64,000 bases of DNA from Sphingobium sp. WTD-1. GTDB taxonomy: Bacteria; Pseudomonadota; Alphaproteobacteria; Sphingomonadales; Sphingomonadaceae. Location of the stretch: assembly GCF_030128825.1 (NCBI RefSeq), contig NZ_CP119127.1:2356001-2420000 (forward strand), given 5' to 3'. The notes below the pieces were generated by a model. It did not search any database. It was not told where the DNA came from and saw only the letters and a list, made by a program, of their open reading frames with translations. This document shows, piece after piece, positions 56,382-64,000 of the stretch; position 1 is the first letter of the stretch, and the number at the start of each line of letters is the position of its first letter. The translations under genes were made by a program, and so were the position numbers.

Positions 56382-57325
56382 GCGCCGCGCAGCATATCCC
56401 CGTCCTCCTGACCGAAGTGCTCGATGCGCTCGCCATTGCCCCGGGCGAGCGGCATGTCGACGGCACCTTCGGCGCGGGCGGCTATTCCAGCGCCATGGCG
56501 GCCGCTGGCGCGCAGGTCTTCGCCTTTGATCGCGACCCCGATGCGATCCGGGAAGGGCAGGTGCTGGCCGATGAAAAGGGTATCACCCTGATCCCCGGCG
56601 AATTTTCGCGGATGGAGGAGTTGCTGGCCGAACGCGGTGTCAGCAGCGTGTCGGGTATCACGCTGGATATCGGCGTGTCGTCGATGCAGCTCGACCGGCC
56701 CGAGCGCGGCTTTTCCTTCCAGGCGGACGGTCCGCTCGACATGACGATGAGCCAGGGCGGCATGAGCGCGGCCGATTTCCTCAATACCGCCGCGGAAGAG
56801 GATATTGCCGACGTCATCTATCGCTATGGCGAGGAGCCGCGTTCGCGCCGGGTTGCCCGTGCGATCGTCGATGCGCGGCCGCTGGAGCGGACCGGGCAGC
56901 TTGCTGCCGTGGTGCGCCGGGCGCTGGGCTACAAGCCGCATGACAAGAAGGATCCCTCGACCCGCACCTTCCAGGCGATCCGCATCCATGTGAATCGCGA
57001 ACTGGAGGAGCTGGAGCGCGCGCTCGAAGCGGCGGAAGCGCTGCTGGAGCCGGGCGGCCGCCTTGCGATCGTGACCTTCCACAGTCTGGAGGACCGCATC
57101 GTCAAGCAGTTCCTGCGCAAGCGCAGCGGCGGCGAGGCGGGCGGATCGCGCCACCTGCCCGAGAAGAAGGCCGAGGTTGCGCCTGCATTCGAAAAGCCCG
57201 CCAAGGCCGTCAAACCCGGCGAAACGGAACTGGCGCGCAATCCGCGTGCCCGTTCCGCCACCCTGCGCAGCGCCGTGCGGACCGGCGCCCCTGTTGCCAA
57301 TGCCCATCGGAGTGCCCGGCCATGA
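56378..57325 (+). CDS. rsmH: 16S rRNA m4C1402 methyltransferase RsmH (MraW)
   Basis: 315 residues from GTG 56378 (GTGA overlap with mraZ). SAM-binding [13 protein letters not shown] and [15 protein letters not shown], then [32 protein letters not shown] and [13 protein letters not shown], all family motifs. Methylates the ribosomal P site. The C-terminus is basic. Confidence 0.95.
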   Translation: MSAAQHIPVLLTEVLDALAIAPGERHVDGTFGAGGYSSAMAAAGAQVFAFDRDPDAIREGQVLADEKGITLIPGEFSRMEELLAERGVSSVSGITLDIGVSSMQLDRPERGFSFQADGPLDMTMSQGGMSAADFLNTAAEEDIADVIYRYGEEPRSRRVARAIVDARPLERTGQLAAVVRRALGYKPHDKKDPSTRTFQAIRIHVNRELEELERALEAAEALLEPGGRLAIVTFHSLEDRIVKQFLRKRSGGEAGGSRHLPEKKAEVAPAFEKPAKAVKPGETELARNPRARSATLRSAVRTGAPVANAHRSARP

Positions 57326-57975
57326 TCGCGGTCAAGAGATTGCAGAGCCTGATCTGGGTATTGCTGGTCGCGCTGGGCGCGCTCGGCGCCTATCTCGTCT
57401 CCTTGAAGGTCGCGACCGAGCGCAATGACGTGATGCGGGTGCGGATGCAGATTGCGCAGGCGCGCGGTGATATCCGCTATCTGGAAACCGAGTTCAGCGC
57501 GCGCGCCAGCATGCGCCAGCTGGAGCGGTGGAACCAGGACGACTTCATGTATGCGACGCCAACCGCCGGCCAGTATCTGGCGGGCGAACAGGCGCTGGCG
57601 CATCTGGATGGCGTTCAGCCCAACGGCCCGGACTATGTCGCCCCGCCGGTGATGGTGGCGATGGTCGAGACGCCGGCCGACCTGCCGTCCGCGCCGCAGG
57701 CCGCACCGGCCAGTCCAGCCGCCAGCCAGATCCGCAGCGATATCGCCGTGATCCGCGAGGCGCATGCTGCCGACAATGTCGAGAAGCTGGCCAAGCCCAC
57801 CGCGCCGGTGAAGCTGGCCGAACAGCGTGCGAAGGCCGACGCGGACGTGTCGCGGCCCAATCCGGTCGCGCGCCGGGCCGAGCGCATGGCGATGCTGGAT
57901 GCCAAGCTGCTGGACGACAGCACCATGGGTGATCTCAGCGCCCGTGCGGCGCGCGAGCGAAAGGGAGGTCGCTAA
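57322..57975 (+). CDS. ftsL: Cell division protein FtsL
   Basis: 217 residues. A short cytoplasmic N-terminus, one helix ([20 protein letters not shown]), and a coiled coil ([41 protein letters not shown]). FtsL is normally about 100-120 residues; this one has about 100 extra, Ala/Pro-rich at 115-217. Overlaps rsmH by 4 bases and ftsI by 1. Confidence 0.85.
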   Translation: MIAVKRLQSLIWVLLVALGALGAYLVSLKVATERNDVMRVRMQIAQARGDIRYLETEFSARASMRQLERWNQDDFMYATPTAGQYLAGEQALAHLDGVQPNGPDYVAPPVMVAMVETPADLPSAPQAAPASPAASQIRSDIAVIREAHAADNVEKLAKPTAPVKLAEQRAKADADVSRPNPVARRAERMAMLDAKLLDDSTMGDLSARAARERKGGR

Positions 57976-59678
57976 TGGCCACGATCATCGTCCAGCCGGG
58001 CGGCGCCCGTGCCGGGCGGCAGCGGGTCAACCTGACGGCGATTGCGCATAATCGCCTGATGTTGCTGCTGATCCTGTTCATGGTCATTACTGCCGTGCTG
58101 ATCCTGCGACTGACCTGGGTCGGCATTTTCGCGAGCGGCAACGGCAATGGCGATGGATTGTCGGGCTTCACCCCGGCGCGCGCGGACATTGTCGACCGCA
58201 ATGGCGTGCCGCTGGCGCGGACCATGGACGCCTATTCGATCGCGGTGCGCCCGTCCAAGCTGATCGGTGATCCCGACGAACTGGCGCGCAAGCTGCACGA
58301 AATCTTCCCGGACGAGTCCGAAGCGGTGTTCGCCAAGAAGTTGAGGGGGCGCGGCTGGGCCTATCTGCGCCGCCGTGCGCTGCCCGAGGAAGTGGCGGCG
58401 GTGAATGCGCTGGGCGAGATCGGCATCGAATTTCCGCGCGAGAAGGAGCGGCTTTATCCGCAGCGCACGCTGGCCGCGCATGTGCTGGGCTTTGCCCCCA
58501 ATGCTGAGGGCAAGGGCGGCATGGGCGTGGAGGCCGCATTCAACGATCGGATGATTGACCCGGCGCAGCGCAGCAAGCCCTTTGCCATGTCGATCGACAG
58601 CCGGGTGCAGGGCGCGCTGGAGAGCGAGCTTTATGCCCAACTGGTGCAGACGCGCGCCAAGGGCGCGGGCGGCATCATCATGGACGTCAATACCGGCGAA
58701 GTGATCGCGATGGCCTCGATCCCGGTGTTCGATCCCAACAAGCTCCAGAATTACGCTGGCAAGCGCTGCTCCGAATCGCCGCTCTGCAACCATATGGTGC
58801 AGGCCCGTTATGAGTTGGGATCGGCGTTCAAGCCGCTGTCGATCGCGGCCGCCATGGACGCTGGCGTCGTGACCTCGATGAGCAAGCGTTATGACGCGAC
58901 TGCGCCGCTGGCAGTCGCGGGCTTCCGCATCAAGGACGACCACTCGCTCGGCCGCTGGATCAACGTACCGGAAATCCTGGTCCACAGCTCCAACATCGGC
59001 ACCGCCCGGATCGCCGACGAAATGGGCGCCGCGCCGCTGCAGAAGCTGTTCCGGAACCTGGATTTCGACCAGCGCTCGCCGATCGAATTCAATGAACGCG
59101 CCAAGGGCATCTGGCCGTCCAGCTGGGGTCGCATCACCAGCATGACGACCTCTTATGGTCATGGTATCGCGGTGACCCCGCTGCATCTGGCGGCGGCCTA
59201 TGCGGCGCTGGTCAATGGCGGCATCTGGCGCCCGGCGACGATCCGCAAGCTCAAGGCCGACGAAGTGCCCGAGGGGCGCCGGGTCTTTTCCGCCGCGACC
59301 AGTGCGCGCATGCGCCAGCTGTTGCGGATGATCGTGTCGGCGGGTACAGGGCGTAGCGCCGACGCCAAGGGATTCCGGGTGGGCGGCAAGACGGGTTCCG
59401 CTGAAAAGCCCCAGGAAGGGCGCTACAACAAGACTTCGCTGGTGACGACTTTCGCTTCCGCCTTCCCGATGGACAATCCCCGCTATGTGGTTCTCGTCAC
59501 GATGGACGAGGCGACGGGCCAATATGGCCTGCGTACCGCTGCATGGACGGCTGCGCCGGTGGTGAAGCGGGTGGTGGAGCGCACCGGGCCGATGCTTGGC
59601 GTGATGCCGGACGAGCGGCGGGACGTGGATATTTCGGATTTGATGCCGCTGTTGCACGGCGACAAGGAGACAGAGTGA
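57975..59678 (+). CDS. ftsI: Peptidoglycan transpeptidase FtsI (PBP3)
   Basis: 567 residues. An N-terminal helix, the dimerisation domain (RADIVDRNGVPLARTMDAYSI) and the transpeptidase domain with Ser283 in GSAFKP, S338-S-N and K472-T-G. Septum-specific transpeptidase that works with FtsW. GGGAGG precedes ATG 57975. Stop overlaps murE (TGATG). Confidence 0.95.
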   Translation: MATIIVQPGGARAGRQRVNLTAIAHNRLMLLLILFMVITAVLILRLTWVGIFASGNGNGDGLSGFTPARADIVDRNGVPLARTMDAYSIAVRPSKLIGDPDELARKLHEIFPDESEAVFAKKLRGRGWAYLRRRALPEEVAAVNALGEIGIEFPREKERLYPQRTLAAHVLGFAPNAEGKGGMGVEAAFNDRMIDPAQRSKPFAMSIDSRVQGALESELYAQLVQTRAKGAGGIIMDVNTGEVIAMASIPVFDPNKLQNYAGKRCSESPLCNHMVQARYELGSAFKPLSIAAAMDAGVVTSMSKRYDATAPLAVAGFRIKDDHSLGRWINVPEILVHSSNIGTARIADEMGAAPLQKLFRNLDFDQRSPIEFNERAKGIWPSSWGRITSMTTSYGHGIAVTPLHLAAAYAALVNGGIWRPATIRKLKADEVPEGRRVFSAATSARMRQLLRMIVSAGTGRSADAKGFRVGGKTGSAEKPQEGRYNKTSLVTTFASAFPMDNPRYVVLVTMDEATGQYGLRTAAWTAAPVVKRVVERTGPMLGVMPDERRDVDISDLMPLLHGDKETE

Positions 59679-61132
59679 TGCGCCTCGGGTCGCTAATCGA
59701 GGAGCTGGGCGTCGAGGTCGCCAAATCGGCAAATGTCGACGGCGGCCTCGACACGTCCGTGACGGGTTTCGCCATCGACAATCGCAAGGTTGCGCCGGGC
59801 ACCATCTTCGGTGCCTTTCAGGGCCTGCGCGTCAATGGCGAGGATTTTATTGCCGACGCGGTGAAGGCCGGTGCGGTCGCGATCGTCGCCCGGCCGGAGG
59901 CGAAGGTCGAGGGCGCGGTGCATATCGCCGACGCCAATCCCCGCCGCCTGTTCGCGCAACTGGCCGCGCGCTATTTCGCGCCATTCCCGGATGTGACCGT
60001 CGCCGTCACCGGCACCAATGGCAAGACCAGCACGGTCGAACTGGCGCGCCAGCTGTGGCGCATGCTCGGCCACAAGTCGGCCTCGATCGGGACGCTGGGC
60101 GTCACCACCTCGGTCGATCAGGTGTCGACCGGCCTCACCACGCCCGACATCGTCACCTTCCTTGCCAACATGTCGGGTCTCAAGCGCGAGGGCATCACCC
60201 ATGCCGCGTTTGAGGCGTCGAGCCATGGCCTCGACCAGTATCGCACCGAGGGGCTGCCGATTGCGGCCGGCGCCTTCACCAACCTGTCGCGCGATCATCT
60301 CGATTATCATGGCGACATGGACAGCTATTTCGACGCCAAGATGCGCCTGTTCGACGAAGTCGTGGGCGATAGCGGCGCGGCCGTCATCTGGGCCGACGAT
60401 GAATGGTCGGACAAGGCGATCGAGCGGGCTACGAAGCGGGGGCTTCGTGTGCTGAGCGTCGGGGTGCAGGGGCAGGCATTGCGTCTTGCCAACCGCACCC
60501 CGACCCAGTTGGGCCAGACGCTGGAGATCGAAGCCGATGGCAAGCTCTACAAGGTCAATCTGCCGCTGATCGGCGCCTATCAGGCGGCCAATGCGCTGAC
60601 GGCGGCCGGTCTGGTCATCGCGACCGGCGGCGATACCGCCAAGGTGCTGGAATTGCTGGGCCGGGTCCAGCCCGTGCGCGGCCGTCTGGAACGCGCGGTC
60701 ATCAACAAGGCGGGTGCGCCCGTCTATGTCGACTATGCCCATACGCCCGACGGCCTGCGCGCCGCGATCGAGGCGCTGCGTCCCCATACCAGGGGCAAGC
60801 TGATCGCGCTGTTCGGCGCGGGCGGCGATCGCGATGCGGGCAAGCGCCCGCTGATGGGCAAGGTCGCCGCCGATCTGGCCGACCATGTCATCGTGACCGA
60901 CGACAATCCCCGTTCGGAAGAACCCTCCGCGATCCGCGCCGCCGTGATGGCGGGCGCGCCGGGGGCGGAGGAAATTGGCGGGCGCCGCGCGGCGATTGCC
61001 GCGGCCATCGGTCAGGCGGGGGGCGATGACATCGTTCTGCTCGCCGGCAAGGGGCATGAGCAGGGCCAGATCATCGGCGATCGGGTGCTACCCTTTGACG
61101 ATGTCACCGTGGCACGGGAGTGCGCGGGTTGA
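59678..61132 (+). CDS. murE: UDP-MurNAc-tripeptide synthetase MurE
   Basis: 484 residues from ATG 59678 (AAGGAG 8 bases before; TGATG overlap). P-loop VAVTGTNGKTSTVELAR (about 108-124), FEASSHGLDQYR and a DDNPRSEEP motif specific to enzymes adding meso-diaminopimelate. Adds the third residue of the peptidoglycan stem peptide. Confidence 0.95.
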   Translation: MRLGSLIEELGVEVAKSANVDGGLDTSVTGFAIDNRKVAPGTIFGAFQGLRVNGEDFIADAVKAGAVAIVARPEAKVEGAVHIADANPRRLFAQLAARYFAPFPDVTVAVTGTNGKTSTVELARQLWRMLGHKSASIGTLGVTTSVDQVSTGLTTPDIVTFLANMSGLKREGITHAAFEASSHGLDQYRTEGLPIAAGAFTNLSRDHLDYHGDMDSYFDAKMRLFDEVVGDSGAAVIWADDEWSDKAIERATKRGLRVLSVGVQGQALRLANRTPTQLGQTLEIEADGKLYKVNLPLIGAYQAANALTAAGLVIATGGDTAKVLELLGRVQPVRGRLERAVINKAGAPVYVDYAHTPDGLRAAIEALRPHTRGKLIALFGAGGDRDAGKRPLMGKVAADLADHVIVTDDNPRSEEPSAIRAAVMAGAPGAEEIGGRRAAIAAAIGQAGGDDIVLLAGKGHEQGQIIGDRVLPFDDVTVARECAG

Positions 61133-62520
61133 GCGATCTCTGGACCTCGGCCGAGATCGCAGACGCTACGGGCGGCGCCGTGTCGGCGCCGTTCGCCGTT
61201 TCTGGCGTCGCCTTCGACAGTCGCGAGGTGGGCGCGGGCGACCTGTTCGTCGCGATGAAGGGCGAAACGACCGACGGTCACAAGTTCATCGACAAGGCCT
61301 TTGCCCAGGGCGCGGCCGGTGCGATCGTCAGCGAACCGGTCGATTATCCCCATGTGCTGGTAGCCGACTGTGCCGCCGCGCTGGAAGCGTTGGGCCGTGC
61401 ATCGCGCAAGCGCAGCAACGCGAAGATCATCGGCGTGACCGGCTCGGTCGGCAAGACCGGTACCAAGGAAGCGCTGTTCCATGCCCTTGAACGGGCCTGT
61501 CCGGGCGGCGTCCATCGGTCGGTCAAAAGCTATAACAACCATGTCGGCGTGCCGCTGAGCCTGGCGCGGATGCCGCGCGATGCGACCTATGGCGTGTTCG
61601 AAATGGGCATGAACCATGCCGGCGAACTGGCTGCGCTGACGCGGCAGGTGCGCCCGAACGTGGCGATCGTGACCGCCATCGCGCCGGCCCACATCGAATT
61701 TTTCGGGACCGAGGAAAAGATCGCCGAAGCCAAGGCCGAGATTTTCGAGGGGCTGGAGCCGGGCGGCACCGCCATCATCCCCTATGACAGCCCGCATGTC
61801 GCGACCCTCTATGGCAAGGCGGAGCGTCATGCCGATCATATCCTGACCTTTGGCTTCAGCCCGGAGGCGGATATTTTTGTGCGCGATACCGTGCCGGCGC
61901 CGGGTGGCGGCACGCTGGTGACCGCCGCGCTGCCGGGGGTGGAGCTTTGCTTCACCGTCGGCGCGCCGGGCGACCATTGGGTGTCCAACTCGCTCGCCGT
62001 GCTGGCCGCGGTCGAGGCGCTGGGCGGCGATCTGGCCGCTGCGGGCCTGGCGCTCGCGGAAATGCCGGGCCTGCCCGGACGCGGGGCGCGCCGCATCCTG
62101 CCGGTGGCGGGTGGCGAAGCGCTGCTGATCGACGAAAGCTATAACGCTAACCCCTTGAGCATGGCGGCGACGCTCAAGCAATTGGGGCGCGAGCAGGCCG
62201 ACCGCCGTATCGCCGTGCTGGGCGGCATGCGCGAACTGGGCAGCCGCAGCACCGAACTGCACGCCGCACTCTCGCAACCGTTGAGCGAGAATGGCGTCGA
62301 CTATGCGATATTGGTGGGCGAGGAGATGGCGCCGCTGGCCAACGCCCTTGGTGGCCTTGTCGCCTTCGACCATGTACCGGACGCCGCGTCGGCCACCGAT
62401 CTGATCAACAAGGAAATGCGTGCGGGTGACGCGATCCTGGTCAAGGGCTCCAATGGCATCGGGCTGTCCCGCCTGGTCGCCGCCCTTGGCGATGCCGCCC
62501 GCGACGGAGATAAAGACTGA
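61129..62520 (+). CDS. murF: UDP-MurNAc-tripeptide D-Ala-D-Ala ligase MurF
   Basis: 463 residues from TTG 61129, which overlaps the murE stop (TTGA) and has GGGAG 8 bases upstream. P-loop [15 protein letters not shown], followed by [17 protein letters not shown] and [14 protein letters not shown], typical of MurF. Adds D-Ala-D-Ala. The stop overlaps the mraY ATG. Confidence 0.95.
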   Translation: MSDLWTSAEIADATGGAVSAPFAVSGVAFDSREVGAGDLFVAMKGETTDGHKFIDKAFAQGAAGAIVSEPVDYPHVLVADCAAALEALGRASRKRSNAKIIGVTGSVGKTGTKEALFHALERACPGGVHRSVKSYNNHVGVPLSLARMPRDATYGVFEMGMNHAGELAALTRQVRPNVAIVTAIAPAHIEFFGTEEKIAEAKAEIFEGLEPGGTAIIPYDSPHVATLYGKAERHADHILTFGFSPEADIFVRDTVPAPGGGTLVTAALPGVELCFTVGAPGDHWVSNSLAVLAAVEALGGDLAAAGLALAEMPGLPGRGARRILPVAGGEALLIDESYNANPLSMAATLKQLGREQADRRIAVLGGMRELGSRSTELHAALSQPLSENGVDYAILVGEEMAPLANALGGLVAFDHVPDAASATDLINKEMRAGDAILVKGSNGIGLSRLVAALGDAARDGDKD

Positions 62521-63593
62521 TGCTCTACTGGCTTGCCCAGACCCTGGATTTTGCGGGGGCCTTCAACCTCATCCGCTACCTGTCCTTCCGAGCGGGCGCG
62601 GCGATCGCGACCGCGCTGATCATCGGCCTTGTCATCGGCCCCAAATTCATCGGCTGGCTGCGCGTGCGCCAGGGCAAGGGGCAGCCGATCCGCAGCGACG
62701 GGCCGCAGAGCCATCTGGCCAAGCGCGGCACGCCGACCATGGGCGGCCTGATGATCCTGACCTCCATGGTCGTATCGGTGCTGCTGTGGATGGACCTGTC
62801 CTCCACCTATGTCTGGGCCTGCCTGTTCGTGACGCTGGGTTTCGGCGCGATCGGCTTCCTCGACGATTATGACAAGGTGACCAAGGCCAGCCACAAGGGG
62901 CTGTCGGCCAAGATGCGCCTGGCCTTCGAGTTCCTGATCGCGGGTTTCGCCGCCTGGATGATCGTCAACCAGCATGGCAACACCGCGCTCTACGTGCCCT
63001 TCTACAATGGGCCTGCGATCGAACTTGGGCCTTTCTATTTCCTGTTCGCCGCCTTCGTCATCGTCGCTTTCGGCAATGCGGTGAACCTGACCGACGGGCT
63101 CGATGGTCTCGCCACCATGCCGGTCATCATCGCCTGCATGGCGTTCATGGCGATCGTCTATCTGGTCGGCCGCGCGGACTTCGCCACCTATCTGGGCATC
63201 CCGCATGTGCCGGGCGCGGGCAACCTTACCATATTGTGCGGCGCGATCATCGGCGCGGGGCTGGCCTTCCTCTGGTTCAACGCGCCGCCCGCCGCGGTCT
63301 TCATGGGCGATACCGGTAGTCTGGCGCTGGGCGGGACGATCGGCGTGATCGCGGTCACCGCGCATCATGAAATCGTTCTGGGCGTTGTCGGCGGCCTGTT
63401 CGTGGTCGAGGCACTGTCGGTCATCATCCAGGTCTTCTTCTACAAGCGGACCGGCAAGCGCGTGTTCAAGATGGCGCCGATCCACCATCATTTCGAACAG
63501 CTTGGCTGGGCCGAACCGACCGTGGTGATCCGCTTCTGGATCATCTCCTTCGTGCTGGCGCTCGCCGGCCTTGCCACGCTGAAGCTGAGGTAA
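62520..63593 (+). CDS. mraY: Phospho-MurNAc-pentapeptide transferase MraY
   Basis: 357 residues, about ten membrane helices. Motifs: [28 protein letters not shown] (Mg-binding Asp pair), [25 protein letters not shown] and [14 protein letters not shown]. Makes lipid I. Length normal. TGATG overlap with murF. Confidence 0.96.
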   Translation: MLYWLAQTLDFAGAFNLIRYLSFRAGAAIATALIIGLVIGPKFIGWLRVRQGKGQPIRSDGPQSHLAKRGTPTMGGLMILTSMVVSVLLWMDLSSTYVWACLFVTLGFGAIGFLDDYDKVTKASHKGLSAKMRLAFEFLIAGFAAWMIVNQHGNTALYVPFYNGPAIELGPFYFLFAAFVIVAFGNAVNLTDGLDGLATMPVIIACMAFMAIVYLVGRADFATYLGIPHVPGAGNLTILCGAIIGAGLAFLWFNAPPAAVFMGDTGSLALGGTIGVIAVTAHHEIVLGVVGGLFVVEALSVIIQVFFYKRTGKRVFKMAPIHHHFEQLGWAEPTVVIRFWIISFVLALAGLATLKLR

Positions 63594-63597
63594 GCGG

Positions 63598-64000
63598 ATG
63601 ATCGTTTCGCAGGCCTTCAAGGGGAAGACCTACGCCGTATTGGGGCTGGCCCGTTCGGGGCTGGCCACGGTCGAGACGCTCGTCGCCAGCGGCGCGCGCG
63701 TCGTCGCCTGGGACAGTCGCGAGGAAGCACGGGCGGCCGTCGCCGACAAGGCGGAATTGGGCGACCCGATGGAGATTGACCTGGCCGGTTTCGATGGCAT
63801 CGTTGTGTCGCCGGGCGTGCCGCTCAACAAGCATCCGATCGCGATGCGGGCAAAGATCGCCGGCGTGCCGATCATTGGCGACATCGAACTGTTCGCGCTC
63901 GCCCGGCCGACGCTGCCGCCGCACAAGGTCGTCGGCATCACCGGCACCAACGGCAAGTCGACCACCACGGCGCTGATCCATCACATCATCGAACAGGCCG
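63598..64000 (+). CDS. murD: UDP-MurNAc-L-alanine D-glutamate ligase MurD (partial)
   Basis: Only the first 134 residues are inside the window. The N-terminal domain reads KGKTYAVLGLARSGLATVET, then GIVVSPGVPLNKHPIAM, DIELFALA and the P-loop VVGITGTNGKSTTTALIHH. Adds D-Glu to UDP-MurNAc-Ala. Starts 4 bases after mraY, in the standard dcw order. Confidence 0.95.
   Translation, partial: MIVSQAFKGKTYAVLGLARSGLATVETLVASGARVVAWDSREEARAAVADKAELGDPMEIDLAGFDGIVVSPGVPLNKHPIAMRAKIAGVPIIGDIELFALARPTLPPHKVVGITGTNGKSTTTALIHHIIEQA

Overview
This is a continuous chromosomal segment from a GC-rich alphaproteobacterium. It is most likely a sphingomonad, and the gene neighbourhoods fit Sphingobium or a close relative (inference from content, not from a database search). 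Supporting points: a CcrM-type GANTC methylase, a Caulobacter-type cpa/tad pilus locus, the argS-SPOR-nagZ-scpA-scpB-tatABC block, an aa3 oxidase subunit IV followed by a three-gene pnt transhydrogenase, a TonB-dependent receptor, oleate hydratase, and high-GC codon use throughout. Nearly everything is core genome; no tRNA, rRNA, CRISPR array or prophage was seen.

Layout. 1-3.5 kb: a secreted EF-hand protein followed by a large TonB-dependent receptor, both with Gly/Pro-rich low-complexity tracts. 3.5-5.65 kb: a visibly lower-GC accessory patch with an immunity-like small lipoprotein, a second small immunity-like gene cut at its 5' end by an intact 849-bp IS5-family (IS427-group) element, and a long composite palindrome. 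5.65-8.1 kb: two tandem paralogous PLP aminotransferases, each with a twin-arginine signal. 8.3-16 kb: ptsP, a RodZ-like HTH membrane protein, cpoB/ybgF, tilS, a small membrane protein and ftsH. 16-24.5 kb: oleate hydratase, guaB, an RsmB-type rRNA methylase, a TPR protein, a GNAT, a lipoprotein and an orphan NtrC-type regulator. 24.6-28.6 kb: small cytochrome oxidase subunit IV, pntAA-pntAB-pntB and an Asp/Glu racemase. 28.6-32 kb: folP, ccrM with a GANTC-dense upstream region, an ArsR regulator and a DUF2147 protein.

32-39.3 kb, minus strand: a Tad pilus assembly operon transcribed cpaA-cpaB-cpaC-cpaD-cpaE-tadB-tadC. No cpaF/tadA ATPase lies between cpaE and tadB, and no pilin gene is present. 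39.4-44.8 kb: a lysophospholipase-like hydrolase, an FAD oxidoreductase, a DUF1508 protein, rnhA-thrB-ispH and a lipoprotein. 44.9-51.4 kb: argS, SPOR protein, nagZ, scpA, scpB, tatA, tatB, tatC. 51.4-55.7 kb: entericidin-like lipoprotein, SleB-type cell wall hydrolase, cysK and two membrane proteins. 55.7 kb to the end: the division and cell wall (dcw) cluster mraZ-rsmH-ftsL-ftsI-murE-murF-mraY-murD, with start/stop overlaps at most junctions; murD is cut by the window edge.

How parts may work together: CcrM and the GANTC cluster suggest methylation-linked control of ccrM. TatABC at 50-51 kb could export the two Tat-signal aminotransferases at 5.6-8.1 kb. The dcw cluster is preceded by a 10-bp-phased repeat that looks like a MraZ operator. 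The strongest leads for something not well described are the Tat-exported aminotransferase pair, the EF-hand/TonB-receptor pair, and the immunity-like remnants next to the insertion sequence. I did not find a clear new defence or biosynthetic system.
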